Below, piece after piece: positions 36,548-45,479 of a stretch of 64,000 nucleotides of DNA (positions within the stretch are counted from its first letter, which is position 1; each line of letters begins with the position of its first letter). The notes beneath the pieces were generated by a model. The model was not told the origin of the DNA and searched no databases. It worked only from the letters and a program-made list of their open reading frames with translations. The DNA is taken from NCBI GenBank assembly GCA_963736055.1, contig CAVTNM010000008.1, forward strand, positions 868,001-932,000. The letters run 5' to 3'. Origin of the DNA: AC-32 sp963736055 (GTDB lineage: Bacteria > Actinomycetota > Thermoleophilia > Gaiellales > Gaiellaceae). The translations under genes and the position numbers were made by a program.

Positions 36548-37986
36548 GGCGTGCGTTGGCGGTTGCCTCAGCGCTGGTCGCCCTCGCGGCACCGGCCGCC
36601 GCATACGCCGGCTTCAGCCCGAACGACCCTCTGGCGCAGCGCCAGTGGTACATCGAGAAGGACCGGGTCTTCAACTCGTTCGACTCGTTCAGCGTCCTGC
36701 CCCAGCTGCTGACCGTGCGTGTGGCCGTGATCGATTCGGGTGTCGACCTGAGCCATCCGGAGCTGAAAGGCCGGATCGCCGAGGCGCGCACGTTCGTCGG
36801 CGGAAGCGTGAACGACACGCAGGGGCACGGCACATTCGTCGCCGGCGAGATCGCGGCGCTGACCGACAATCGACTCGGGATCGCGGGACTCGCCCCTCCG
36901 GCGCGCCTGCTCGTGGCGAAGGTCGTCCGTGACGACGGTTCGATTTCGCCTCACGCCGAGGCACGGGCGATCCGCTGGGCGGTCCGCTCCGGAGCGAAGG
37001 TGATCAACCTGAGCCTCGCCGGCACCCGTGACCCCGGCGACCCGAACGTCGACGGCTTCTCGTTCCAGGAGCGCCGGGCGATCGACTTCGCCGTCCGCAA
37101 CTCGGTTCTCGTGGTGGCGGCCGTCGGCAACGGCGCCGACGCGCCGAGCAAGCCGTGGCGGTTCGCGGGCTACCCGGCCGCCCTGCCGCACGTGCTCGGC
37201 GTCGCGGCCTACGGCCGTTCGGGCGACGTGCCGGGCTTCTCGAACCGGGACGCGGTCTACGTCGACCTCGCCGCGCCGGGCCAGGACATGCTCTCGCTCT
37301 TCCCGCGCTCGCTGACGAAGGGGTTCTCGGGCTGCAAGGAACAGGGCTACTCGAGCTGCGGGCCCGCGGAGTACCGCGGTGCAGACGGCACCTCGTTCTC
37401 ATCCCCGCAGGTCACGGCGGCGGCCGCCATGCTGCTGGCGCTCAACCCGAGCCTGCGGCCCGACCAGGTGTCGGCGCTCCTCGAGCGCAGCGCCGACGAC
37501 GCGACGCCGGCCGACGGCTGCGGCGCCTGCACTGTCGGCCGGGACGATCTGACCGGCAACGGGCGGCTCGACGTCACTGCCGCGATTCACGCGCTGCACG
37601 GGCCGCTCCCCGCGCCGGACCGCTTCGAGCCGAACGACGACACCGGCCGCGAGGCTCAGGTCGTGTACGGCCGGTCGCTTCACGGCCAGGCGACACTCGA
37701 CAGCTGGGACGACCCGAACGACGTCTACGCCATCAAGCTCCGCCGGGGCCAGGGCGTCTCCGTGGTCGTCCGCTCGGGCGATCTCGACACCTCGATCGTG
37801 CTCTGGAAGCCTGCGCTGCAGTCCCTGGCGCTCGCCACCGACGCGCTCCGGGCTCGGCGCTCGATCCACCCCGCCGGTGCGCTTGAGCGAATCGTCTACC
37901 GCGCCCGGTCGACCGGTACGTACTACCTCCAGGTCAAGCTGGCCAAGCCCGGCGCGGGCCGCTACTCGATCCGAATCGCCTCATAG
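36544..37986 (+). CDS. Secreted S8 serine peptidase (subtilase) with C-terminal beta domain
   Basis: 480 aa. Signal peptide (RRALAVASALVALAAPAAAYAGF). Catalytic D64 (AVIDSGVDLSHPEL), H95 (TQGHGTFVAGEIA) and S284 (GADGTSFSSPQVTAAAAML). A C-terminal domain (FEPNDDTGREA ... DPNDVYAIKLRRGQGVSVVV) resembles bacterial pre-peptidase C-terminal (PPC) domains. Extracellular protease. GTG start overlaps the SpoIID-gene stop; its own stop overlaps the convergent acyltransferase stop (37981-37986). Confidence 0.95.
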   Translation: MRRALAVASALVALAAPAAAYAGFSPNDPLAQRQWYIEKDRVFNSFDSFSVLPQLLTVRVAVIDSGVDLSHPELKGRIAEARTFVGGSVNDTQGHGTFVAGEIAALTDNRLGIAGLAPPARLLVAKVVRDDGSISPHAEARAIRWAVRSGAKVINLSLAGTRDPGDPNVDGFSFQERRAIDFAVRNSVLVVAAVGNGADAPSKPWRFAGYPAALPHVLGVAAYGRSGDVPGFSNRDAVYVDLAAPGQDMLSLFPRSLTKGFSGCKEQGYSSCGPAEYRGADGTSFSSPQVTAAAAMLLALNPSLRPDQVSALLERSADDATPADGCGACTVGRDDLTGNGRLDVTAAIHALHGPLPAPDRFEPNDDTGREAQVVYGRSLHGQATLDSWDDPNDVYAIKLRRGQGVSVVVRSGDLDTSIVLWKPALQSLALATDALRARRSIHPAGALERIVYRARSTGTYYLQVKLAKPGAGRYSIRIAS

Positions 37987-38619
37987 CAGCTCGTCCTCGG
38001 GCACCTCGCGGATCTGCCGCGCCGGATTGCCCACCACGAGCGCGCGCGGCGGGACGTCCCCGAGCACGACCGCGCCCGCGCCGACGAACGCCTCCTCGCC
38101 GATCTCGATCCCCGGCAGGAGCACCGCGCCGCCGCCGATCCGAGCCCCGCGACGGATGGTCGGGCCCTTGATCAGCTCGTGCCGCCTCTCGGTGCGGCCC
38201 ATGAAGTTGTCGTTGGTCGTGATCACGCACGGCGCGATGAAGACGCTGTCCTCGAGCAGCGAGTAGGCCGTGATGTAGGCGTGCGCCTGAATCTTGGTCA
38301 GGGCGCCGACGGACGTGTCGTTCTCGACCAGCGAGCCGCGGCCGATCACGACGTCGTCGCCGATCGCGCAGCGCTCGCGCACGCAGGCCTGGTCGCCGAC
38401 GATCACCCGCTCGCCGACCGTCGTCCCGGCGAACACGACGGCGCCGGTGGAGACGATCGTGCCGGGCCCGAGCTCGAGCGGCCGCAGCTCCTCACGCTTG
38501 GCCGTCGAGCGCGGTGAGAGCGTCGGCTGTTTGCCGACGACCGCGTAGTCGAGGATCTTGCAGCCCTCGCCGACCACCGTCCCGGGATAGACGACGGCGG
38601 TCTGGGCGATCTCCGTCAC
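37981..38619 (-). CDS. Left-handed beta-helix (hexapeptide-repeat) acyltransferase
   Basis: 212 aa. Many hexapeptide turns (VVYPGTVVGEGCKI, IVSTGAVVFAGTTVGERVIVGDQACVRERCAIGDDVVIG) and the ending LPGIEIGEEAFVGAGAVVLGDVPPRALVVGNPARQIRE typical of sugar-nucleotide N- or O-acetyltransferases. Lies downstream of wecB, the nucleotide-sugar dehydrogenase and the Gfo/Idh/MocA oxidoreductase, so it probably acetylates an amino sugar of the same donor. GTG start. Confidence 0.88.
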   Translation of the reverse strand: MTEIAQTAVVYPGTVVGEGCKILDYAVVGKQPTLSPRSTAKREELRPLELGPGTIVSTGAVVFAGTTVGERVIVGDQACVRERCAIGDDVVIGRGSLVENDTSVGALTKIQAHAYITAYSLLEDSVFIAPCVITTNDNFMGRTERRHELIKGPTIRRGARIGGGAVLLPGIEIGEEAFVGAGAVVLGDVPPRALVVGNPARQIREVPEDELL

Positions 38620-38701
38620 GCTCCGCGCACCTGCTTTGTGTTGCCTTCGCCGGCCGCTGGCCTGTCTGCGGCTCCGAGGACGTGACCAGACGCGTAGCGT
38701 G

Positions 38702-39688
38702 TCACGCTGGCGCGGCGACCAGGGAGGCCTGCAGCTGCTCGAGCACGCGGACGACCGCGAGCCCGTCCTGCGCCGCGCGCTGTGCGTCGCCCTGGCCGTC
38801 GACGAGGTCGAGGAAGTGGCGGCACTCGAGCCGCAGCGGCTCGTCGCTCGGGATCTTCGGGCTGGAGATGTCGCCGGTGCGCGTCTGCCACTCGCCGTAG
38901 GTGTGCGTCGGCTGCCACGGCCCCTTCTCGTAGATCGTCACCTTGCGCTCGAGCTCCATGTCGTCGAAGACCACCATCTTCTCCTTCCCGACCACGGTCA
39001 GCTTGCGCATCTTGTGCGGGTCGAGCCAGGACAGGTGCATGTGCGCGATCTTCCCCGACGGGAAGCGGAGGTAGCAGAAGACGATGTCCTCGACCCCGGG
39101 CGTGAGGAACGAGTTGCCGTGGGCCCACATCTCCGAGGGCTCCTCGTCGAGCAGGTGCAGGATCACCGACAGGTCGTGGACGCCGAGCGACCAGAGCGCG
39201 TTCTCGTCCGCCCGAATCTTGCCGAGGTTCTGGCGGTTCGAGTACACGCAGAGCACGTCGCCGAGCTCGCCCGCGTCGATCAGTGTCTTCATCGCCCGGA
39301 CGGCAGGGTGGTAGAGCAGCAGATGGCCGGGCATCAGCACGAGCCCGTGGGCCTCAGCCGTGGCGACGAGCTCCTCGGCCTCGGCCGCGTTCATCGCCGG
39401 CGGCTTCTCCACGAGCACGTGCTTGCCCGCCTCGAGCGCCCGCTTCGCGAGGTCGTAGTGCGTGACCGCCGGGGTCGCAATCACCACGGCGTCGAGCTCC
39501 GGGTCGGCCAGCAGGTCGTCGAAGTCGGCGGTCGCGCGCGCGTTCGGGTAGCGCGCGCCGAGGCGCTCCAGCAGCTCGACGTCGAGATCGCAGAGCCAGC
39601 GCAGCTGGGCGAGCTCGTCGAAGTTCCGCGCGAGGTTCGGGCCCCAGTACCCGAGGCCGGCGAGGCCGATGGTGGCCGCCCGGGTCAC
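38702..39688 (-). CDS. Gfo/Idh/MocA family oxidoreductase
   Basis: 328 aa. Rossmann start IGLAGLGYWGPNLARNF, ATPAVTHYDLAKRALEAGKHVLVEKPPAMNAAEAEEL (the conserved EKP), then an alpha/beta substrate domain. In nucleotide-sugar pathways such enzymes (WlbA/WbpB type) oxidise the 3-OH of a UDP-HexNAcA. GTG start overlaps the dehydrogenase stop (GTGA, 39685-39688). Confidence 0.92.
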   Translation of the reverse strand: MTRAATIGLAGLGYWGPNLARNFDELAQLRWLCDLDVELLERLGARYPNARATADFDDLLADPELDAVVIATPAVTHYDLAKRALEAGKHVLVEKPPAMNAAEAEELVATAEAHGLVLMPGHLLLYHPAVRAMKTLIDAGELGDVLCVYSNRQNLGKIRADENALWSLGVHDLSVILHLLDEEPSEMWAHGNSFLTPGVEDIVFCYLRFPSGKIAHMHLSWLDPHKMRKLTVVGKEKMVVFDDMELERKVTIYEKGPWQPTHTYGEWQTRTGDISSPKIPSDEPLRLECRHFLDLVDGQGDAQRAAQDGLAVVRVLEQLQASLVAAPA

Positions 39689-40947
39689 AACTTCCAGACT
39701 TTCCCTTGCTCGTGGCCGTTCCTGCCGGTGGCGTTGCGGAAGTCGACCACCAGCTTCGCGTCCTCGACCAGCTGCTCGTAGTCGAGGGACGAGTGGGCCG
39801 TCACGATTGCGACGCAGTCGTAGGCACCGGGGTCGAGCGCCTGCGAGGAGAGGCCGAAGGCCGGCAGCTCGGGCACGTGGGGGTCGTGGTAGGCGACCTG
39901 GGCGCCCCCGTTGCGAAGCAGCTCGATCAGCTTCAGCGCCGGTGACTCCCGCGAGTCGGACGTGTCGGCCTTGTAACTCACGCCCAGCACGAGCACCTTC
40001 GAGCCGTTGAGGGAGCGCTGCGCGCCGTGGTTCAGGGCCTGCGAGACCAGCGAGCGGCAGAAGTAGGGCATGTTGGCGTTGACCTTCCCCGCGAGCTCGA
40101 TGAACTCGGTGTAGAAGTCGTACTGGCGCGCCTTCCACGAGAGGTAGAAGGGGTCGACCGGGAGACAGTGGCCGCCGAGCCCGGGGCCGGGCTCGAAGCG
40201 CATGAAGCCGAACGGCTTCGTCGAGGCCGCATCGACGATCTCCCAGACGTCGAGGTCCATCCGCTCGCAGAGCTGCGCAAGCTCGTTGACGAGGGCGATG
40301 TTGACCGAGCGGAAGATGTTCTCGAGCAGCTTCGTCAGCTCGGCCGCCTCGGGCGACGAGACAGGCACGATCCTCTCGACGGCGCTCTCGTAGAGCGCGC
40401 CCGCCTTCTTCGTGCATTCCTCGGTGAGGCCGCCGACGACCTTCGGCGTGTTCTGGGTCGTCCAGTCCTCGCGGCCGGGATCGACCCGCTCGGGCGAGAA
40501 CGCGAGGTGGAAGTCCTTCCCTGCCGTCAGCCCGCTCTGCTCGAGCAGCGGCCTGACCCGCTCGCGGGTGGTGCCCGGATACGTGGTCGACTCGACCACG
40601 ACGAGCTGGCCCTTCTGGAGCCGCGGCGCGATCTCCGCGGTCGCCTCCAGAAGGATGGTGAGATCGGGCTCGCGCTGCGCCGAGAGGGGGGTCGGAAGGG
40701 CGATCAGGATCGCATCGACGTCCCGTAGGGCGTCGTAGTCGGTCGTCGCGGCGAGCCGGCCTTCGTCGACGTGCCGTTTCAGGACCTCCGACGGAACGTC
40801 CTCGATGTAGCTCTCGCCGCGGTTCAGCTGCTCGACCCGGTCGGCCTGGACGTCCACGAGCAGAACCCCTCGCCCGGCGTCGGCGAACACCTGGGCGAGC
40901 GGGACGCCGACGTAGCCGGCGCCGACGATCGCGATCTCGGGCTTCAT
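39685..40947 (-). CDS. Nucleotide-sugar dehydrogenase (UDP-ManNAc/UDP-GlcNAc type)
   Basis: 420 aa. NAD-binding IAIVGAGYVGVPLAQVFADAG, ESTTYPGTTRERV, FSPERVDPG, NIFRSVNIALVNELAQ, catalytic Cys in GLGGHCLPVDPFYLSW, and GVSYKADTSDSRESP. Two-step oxidation of a UDP-N-acetylhexosamine to its uronic acid; WecC/WbpA-like rather than UDP-glucose type, judged by sequence feel and the wecB neighbour. The ATG at 40947 gives MKPEIAIVG. The 60-bp tandem repeats occupy its upstream region; no Shine-Dalgarno is visible. Confidence 0.92.
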   Translation of the reverse strand: MKPEIAIVGAGYVGVPLAQVFADAGRGVLLVDVQADRVEQLNRGESYIEDVPSEVLKRHVDEGRLAATTDYDALRDVDAILIALPTPLSAQREPDLTILLEATAEIAPRLQKGQLVVVESTTYPGTTRERVRPLLEQSGLTAGKDFHLAFSPERVDPGREDWTTQNTPKVVGGLTEECTKKAGALYESAVERIVPVSSPEAAELTKLLENIFRSVNIALVNELAQLCERMDLDVWEIVDAASTKPFGFMRFEPGPGLGGHCLPVDPFYLSWKARQYDFYTEFIELAGKVNANMPYFCRSLVSQALNHGAQRSLNGSKVLVLGVSYKADTSDSRESPALKLIELLRNGGAQVAYHDPHVPELPAFGLSSQALDPGAYDCVAIVTAHSSLDYEQLVEDAKLVVDFRNATGRNGHEQGKVWKL

Positions 40948-40960
40948 GCGGGCCAAGGCG

Positions 40961-41140
40961 CCGACTCGGCGGCGCCGACCATGGAGGTCGTACCGGCTTT
41001 GCCGGTGCGGCCGTCTAACGCCGACTCGGCGGCGCCGACCATGGAGGTCGTACCGGCTTTGCCGGTGCGGCCGTCTAACGCCGACTCGGCGGCGCCGACC
41101 ATGGAGGTCGTACCGGCTTTGCCGGTGCGGCCGTCTAACG
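40961..41140. repeat. Three perfect tandem copies of a 60-bp unit
   Basis: Units 40961-41020, 41021-41080 and 41081-41140 are identical, each with a TACCGGCTTTGCCGGTGCGG hairpin and a palindromic GGCGCC. Reverse-complemented, the unit starts AGACGGCCGCAC-GGCAAAGCC like the dispersed repeats at 58.0 and 60.6 kb, so it looks like a tandem expansion of that family. It separates the dehydrogenase start from wecB and supplies the wecB stop codon. Confidence 0.92.
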
Positions 41141-42229
41141 CCGTTTTCTTGGTTCCTGCCACCTAGCCCTCCTGAACGGATGGCCGCTAAGCGTATAGAG
41201 GGCGTCCGCGATCCTCGCCGCCGCGCGGCCGTCGCCGTAGAGCTGTGGGGGCTCGCGCGGCATCCGGGCCTCGGCGACGGCCTCGACCAGCCGGTCCGGA
41301 TCGTCGTCGACGAGCACGTTCGCGCCCGCCTCGACGGTGTCGACCCATTCGGTCGACGGGCGCATCGTCACGCACGGGACGCCGTGCCAGTAGGCCTCCT
41401 TCTGGAGACCGCCCGAGTCCGTCAGGATCACGCGCGCCTGCGAGGCCAGGGCGGTCAGGTCGAGGTAGCCGAGCGGCGGGCGGGTCAGGACGTGCGGGCC
41501 GAGCTCGAGCCCCTCGGCTTCGAGGGCCACGCGCGTGCGCGGGTGAACCGGGAAGACGACCGGCTCGTCGAGCCTGCGGATCCCCTCGACGAGCCTGCCT
41601 AGCCGAGGGGCGCGGGTATTGGCCTCGCGATGCATGGTGAGCAGGAGGTAGCGGCCCGGCTCGAGCCCCAGCTCTTGGAGCGCGTGCGATCGCTGCTGCG
41701 CAACCGGAGTCAGCCTCAGGCAGGCGTCCGCCATCACGTCTCCGACCACCTCGGCCCGCCCGGGCACGCCCTCGCTCGCAAGCTGCTCCCGTGAGCGCTC
41801 GTCGGGGCACAGGAGCAGCTGAGCAAGCCGGTCGGTCTCGATCCGGTTGCGCTCCTCCGGCATCGACAGGTCGCCGCTGCGCAGCCCCGCCTCGACGTGG
41901 GCGAGCGCCACGCCCAGCTGGGAAGCCGCAAGCGCGCCGGCAAGGGTCGAGTTGGTGTCGCCGTAGACGAGCACCCAGTCAGGCCGCTCGTCGCGCATCG
42001 GCGGGGTGAGAGCCACGCGCATCGCCTCGGTGTCGGCCGTCCGCAGGCCGAGCTCGTATTGCGGCTCTGCCAGCCCGAGCTCCTCGAAGAACACCTGGGA
42101 GAGCTCCGGGTCGTAGTGCTGTCCCGTATGGAGCACGACCTCGTCGATTCCACGCTCGCGCAAAGCGGCCGAAGTGGGTGCCGCCTTGATGAACTGAGGC
42201 CGGTTTCCTACGACCGAGAACACCTTCAT
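41135..42229 (-). CDS. wecB: UDP-N-acetylglucosamine 2-epimerase (non-hydrolysing)
   Basis: 364 aa GT-B fold. VVGNRPQFIKAAP, TGQHYDPELSQVFFEELG, VYGDTNSTLAGALAA, HVEAGLRSGDLSMPEERNR, TMHREANT and ILTDSGGLQKEA. Makes UDP-ManNAc. First gene of the minus-strand cluster with the dehydrogenase, oxidoreductase and acyltransferase; probable product an acidic N-acetylated sugar donor. The last codons (PRKRR, stop) extend into the tandem repeat. Confidence 0.94.
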   Translation of the reverse strand: MKVFSVVGNRPQFIKAAPTSAALRERGIDEVVLHTGQHYDPELSQVFFEELGLAEPQYELGLRTADTEAMRVALTPPMRDERPDWVLVYGDTNSTLAGALAASQLGVALAHVEAGLRSGDLSMPEERNRIETDRLAQLLLCPDERSREQLASEGVPGRAEVVGDVMADACLRLTPVAQQRSHALQELGLEPGRYLLLTMHREANTRAPRLGRLVEGIRRLDEPVVFPVHPRTRVALEAEGLELGPHVLTRPPLGYLDLTALASQARVILTDSGGLQKEAYWHGVPCVTMRPSTEWVDTVEAGANVLVDDDPDRLVEAVAEARMPREPPQLYGDGRAAARIADALYTLSGHPFRRARWQEPRKRR

Positions 42230-42255
42230 CGCGCGGCTAGACTACGCGGCGCTTC

Positions 42256-42328
42256 GGGCCGTTAGCTCAGCTGGTAGAGCAGGGGACTCTTAATCCCAAG
42301 GTCGAAGGTTCGATCCCTTCACGGCCCA
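42256..42328 (+). tRNA. tRNA-Lys (anticodon CTT)
   Basis: 73 nt. Acceptor GGGCCGT pairs with the 3' end ACGGCCC, discriminator A, D-arm GCTC-AGCTGGTA-GAGC, anticodon loop CTCTTAA with CTT at 42289-42291, T-arm GAAGG-TTCGATC-CCTTC. CCA is not encoded. Confidence 0.97.
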
Positions 42329-42633
42329 TCTCGAACCTCCTGGCTACGGCCAAACCGCGTTGTTAGGTCGGTCAGGTGACGGAGAGGCCAGAAATGGTCG
42401 CCTCGTGCTTACCCGGGTGCTGTCCCCGTCGCCGAGGGTGCCAACAGGACGGCTGCGCATGGCAGGGTGGGTTCATTGCAGATCGGTTGATTCGACGCAG
42501 AATGATTTTCGAGTTCAGCCGGGTTTTCGGACAGCCGATTTCCACCGGAGCGGTGGAGCCTGGTGCCGCGATACGTTGACGGTGCCCCGGAGACCGTTTC
42601 GGCGAGGACGCGCCAGGTTACGCTCCACGCCTT
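42329..42633. other. Intergenic region, no gene seen
   Basis: 305 bp between the tRNA gene and the universal stress protein gene. One open frame (42376-42579, plus) has no resemblance to known proteins and looks like chance. No strong hairpin seen; presumably holds the usp promoter. Confidence 0.5.
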
Positions 42634-43077
42634 GTGTTCCTCAATATCCTCGCCGCCGTCGACGGCTCCCCCTCATCGCTCCGAGCGCTCGAGCAAGCGA
42701 TCGACATCGCGCGTGCTATGAATTCGAAGCTCACGCTGATCACCGTCGCGCCACCGCTGTCGAGTTACGTCACACTCGCCGGCGTCAGCAGCGAGACGAT
42801 GCGTAGAGAGCTCGAGAATTGGGCGGAAGACGTTCTGCGCGACGCGGCCGAGACGCTTCCCGACGACGTGATCGCTCACCGGGTCCAGCGCAGGGGCCAT
42901 GCCGGCGAAAAGATCCTGAAGGAACTAGATGGCGGCGGCTACGACCTGGTCGTGCTCGGCTCGCGTGGCCGTGGGCGAGCGCAGGAGGGACTCCTCGGAA
43001 GCGTGAACGGCTACCTCCATTTCCATTCCCGCGTGCCGCTTCTCTCAGTCCCCCACGACACCGGCGAGACGACCTGA
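42634..43077 (+). CDS. Universal stress protein (UspA family)
   Basis: 147 aa. NILAAVDGSPSSLRALEQAIDIA, and ATP-loop GSRGRGRAQEGLLGSVNGYLHFHSRVPLLSV. Cytosolic. GTG start at 42634; single gene. Confidence 0.92.
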   Translation: MFLNILAAVDGSPSSLRALEQAIDIARAMNSKLTLITVAPPLSSYVTLAGVSSETMRRELENWAEDVLRDAAETLPDDVIAHRVQRRGHAGEKILKELDGGGYDLVVLGSRGRGRAQEGLLGSVNGYLHFHSRVPLLSVPHDTGETT

Positions 43078-43549
43078 GCAGCAGCCGGCGCGAGGGCTCT
43101 CCCGCCATCATGGGTGCGGAAGCAGGAACGTCGGGGTGTCGTAGCTGTGCGTCACCGCAGTGAGGTGCAGGCCGAGGTGGGCGATCGGCGCGCGGATCGG
43201 GGTCGCCTGCATTAGCGGACTCCTCCCTCGTCCGCGGCTGAGGGAGTAGCGCCACTCGCCATGGGCGCGTTCGACCGCAGCGGACGAGAGATGGCCTACT
43301 TGCGTAGATCTCGCTGTCGCATGCCGAGGAGCGCGAGCGTCGTGAGCGCAAGTGTCGGGGTCCGAGCTCGTCGCGCGCGTCGGGGAGGAACTCCACGAGA
43401 ACGCATCCCACGCGGTACACGAGAAACGCCCTGCGGGGCGGCCTTTGGGACTTCCGGAGTTTTCCGTAGCGACAACGGCGGCTTTCCCGTGACGAAGCTG
43501 CGGCGCTCCGACGATGTCGGAAGCGCGTTCGGCCGAGAGGCTGGAAGGC
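43078..43549. other. 472-bp region without a supported gene
   Basis: Open frames exist on both strands but none shows a domain, family resemblance or ribosome site. I see no RNA gene or long palindrome. The 3' end holds the promoter and GAAGG site of the next gene. Could be a decayed gene. Confidence 0.45.
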
Positions 43550-45265
43550 ATGAAACGGCAAGCCTCAAGCTTCGCCTTTCTCACGCTCCTCCTTCTCCTG
43601 ACGCTCACCACAACCGCGGCCGGTTCGCGCGCGCGCCGAGCCTTCGCGCGCCCGCGGGTTGCGGACTGGGCGCGTGTGTACAAGAACGAAGATCTGCCGC
43701 CCCTGGCCTTCATGCAGGTGGCCAACGCCATTCGCGCAACGATCAGCGGCCCCGAGCTCAAAGATCTGCGCGTGACCAGCAGTCCGCGCGATACCGGCAA
43801 CCGTCGGCTTCTCACGACCATCAGCCCGGACGGGGACGGCGTTCGCGACAAGGCCGTGGTCCTCTTCAAGCTCGACCAGCCGACGACCGTGACCATGACC
43901 GTGATGGCCTGCTCGAAGCACGGCAAGGTCGTTGCAGTGCAGAAGGCTCACTTGCGGGCAGGCAACCAGCGCATCGTCTGGGCACCGCCAGCGAATACCT
44001 CTCCGCGCACCTACCTCCTGCTTCTGCGAGCAAGCGCGCACGGTGCCACGCGGGCCTACGGCAACGAGGACTACAGGCTCGCGGAAATGAACCCGGCGCC
44101 GGTAGTGCGCGTAGAGGGCGTGAGCGCCGCGTTCACCGCCAGGAGCTACCCACCGGGGGCAGCGGCCCGGCTGCGCGTCACGACCGACGCCTCAGCCTTC
44201 ACCCTGCAGTTCTTCCAGGCCGGCACCGAGTGGGAGGCGACGGTCGGCGACGAGATGAACGGGGTGCCGGTCAGCGACGGCCGGCTCTTCCGCTGGTCGG
44301 CCCACCGAGACACGCCGGGAACGCTCGTGCTGCGGATCGGCCACTGGCCGAACGGGATCTACTTCGCGAAGCTCACGGCCGACGACGACCGCGTCGGATT
44401 CGCGCCGTTCGTCGTGCGACCCGGCCGCTACGGGGCGAACCGGATCGCCTACGTCGTCCACACCAACACCTGGGAGGCCTACAACCACCAGGACGCCGAC
44501 GGCGACGGCTGGGGCGACACGTGGTATGCGAACGACGAGGACCGGAGGGTCGACCTCGAGCGCCCGTACATCCGGCTCGGGGCCCCTCCGAAATGGCGTA
44601 TCTACGACGTCACTCCTCTGCACTGGATCTACCGGACTGGCAAGAAGGTCGACTTCGTCAGCGACGACGACTTCGAGCGCTTCACGAGCGCTCGACGCCT
44701 CGCCCGACTCTACGACCTGATCGTCTTCCCGGGCCACGAGGAATACGTGACGACGCACGAGTACAACCTGATCGCCGGCTACCGCAATCTGGGCGGAAAC
44801 CTGATGTTCCTCTCCGCGACCAACCTTCTCTGGCGCATCGATCGCTACGGCAACACCATCACGCGCGTTGCGCAATGGCGGCAGCTTGGCCGGCCCGAGT
44901 CGAGCATCGTCGGCGTCCAGTACCGTGGCAACGACGAAGGCGAGCATCGCGGGCCGTACGAGCTGACGCCGTACGGGCGCAGATCGTGGGAGTTCGCGGG
45001 CGCCGACGAGAGCCTCCTGAGGCCCTGGCGATGGTTCGGGATCGAGTTCGACAAGACAACGTCCGCGTCACCGCGCGGGATCCACGTGCTCGCGCAGGTC
45101 AATCCGCACATGCGCGACCGAGGACTGCGCGGGCAGATGACCTACTACGAGCACGGACGCGCGAAAGTCTTCGCGGCCGGCATCCTGAACTTCCCGAGCA
45201 CTGCTTACCACAGCCCATACGGGCAGGTGCTGGACAACGTTTGGGCTCGGCTGTCGAAGCCCTGA
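43550..45265 (+). CDS. Secreted protein with N,N-dimethylformamidase beta-subunit-like domain
   Basis: 571 aa. Signal peptide (MKRQASSFAFLTLLLLLTLTTTAAGS). An N-terminal beta domain contains SPDGDGVRDKAVVLFKLDQPTTVTMTV (FlgD-like fold). The larger C-terminal part (NRIAYVVHTNTWEAYNHQDADGDGWGDTWY, IVFPGHEEYVTTHEYNLIAGYRNLGGNLMFLSATNLLWRI) matches the DMFase large-subunit C-terminal family, of mostly unknown function. I start at the ATG at 43550 (GAAGG upstream) rather than 43514, which would bury the signal peptide. Confidence 0.8.
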   Translation: MKRQASSFAFLTLLLLLTLTTTAAGSRARRAFARPRVADWARVYKNEDLPPLAFMQVANAIRATISGPELKDLRVTSSPRDTGNRRLLTTISPDGDGVRDKAVVLFKLDQPTTVTMTVMACSKHGKVVAVQKAHLRAGNQRIVWAPPANTSPRTYLLLLRASAHGATRAYGNEDYRLAEMNPAPVVRVEGVSAAFTARSYPPGAAARLRVTTDASAFTLQFFQAGTEWEATVGDEMNGVPVSDGRLFRWSAHRDTPGTLVLRIGHWPNGIYFAKLTADDDRVGFAPFVVRPGRYGANRIAYVVHTNTWEAYNHQDADGDGWGDTWYANDEDRRVDLERPYIRLGAPPKWRIYDVTPLHWIYRTGKKVDFVSDDDFERFTSARRLARLYDLIVFPGHEEYVTTHEYNLIAGYRNLGGNLMFLSATNLLWRIDRYGNTITRVAQWRQLGRPESSIVGVQYRGNDEGEHRGPYELTPYGRRSWEFAGADESLLRPWRWFGIEFDKTTSASPRGIHVLAQVNPHMRDRGLRGQMTYYEHGRAKVFAAGILNFPSTAYHSPYGQVLDNVWARLSKP

Positions 45266-45479
45266 TTGGAGCCTTGTCGCGTACGAGTCGTCATACCCGG
45301 CCCGACCGCGGACTAGGACACGAAGCGCACGCCTGTGAGGCCTCGCGGAGAAGCTCGCGCCGCCCCTCTGCACCCGGCGTGCGTCGCGACCGCCCAGGCG
45401 TTAGCGAGGTCGCGGCGGATCACTACATTTACGCGCTCACCGATTACCGCGAAGTTGACCGCTCGATCGTGTGCTTCGC
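45266..45479. other. Intergenic region, nothing recognised
   Basis: 214 bp between convergent genes. No clear terminator hairpin, ORF with ribosome site or repeat was found. Confidence 0.4.

Noticed and set aside
40961..41140. Tandem repeats considered as a CRISPR array
   Set aside because: The copies are contiguous with no unique spacers, and no cas genes are present.
40944..41162. Minus-strand open frame with three 20-residue repeats (ALDGRTGKAGTTSMVGAAES)
   Set aside because: The frame stays open only because the DNA unit is 60 bp. It overlaps the ends of two real genes, has no ribosome site, and the DNA belongs to an intergenic hairpin family.
43108..43926. Minus-strand open frame over the 472-bp gap and the next gene
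   Set aside because: Mostly antisense to the secreted DMFase-like gene; no domain or ribosome site.
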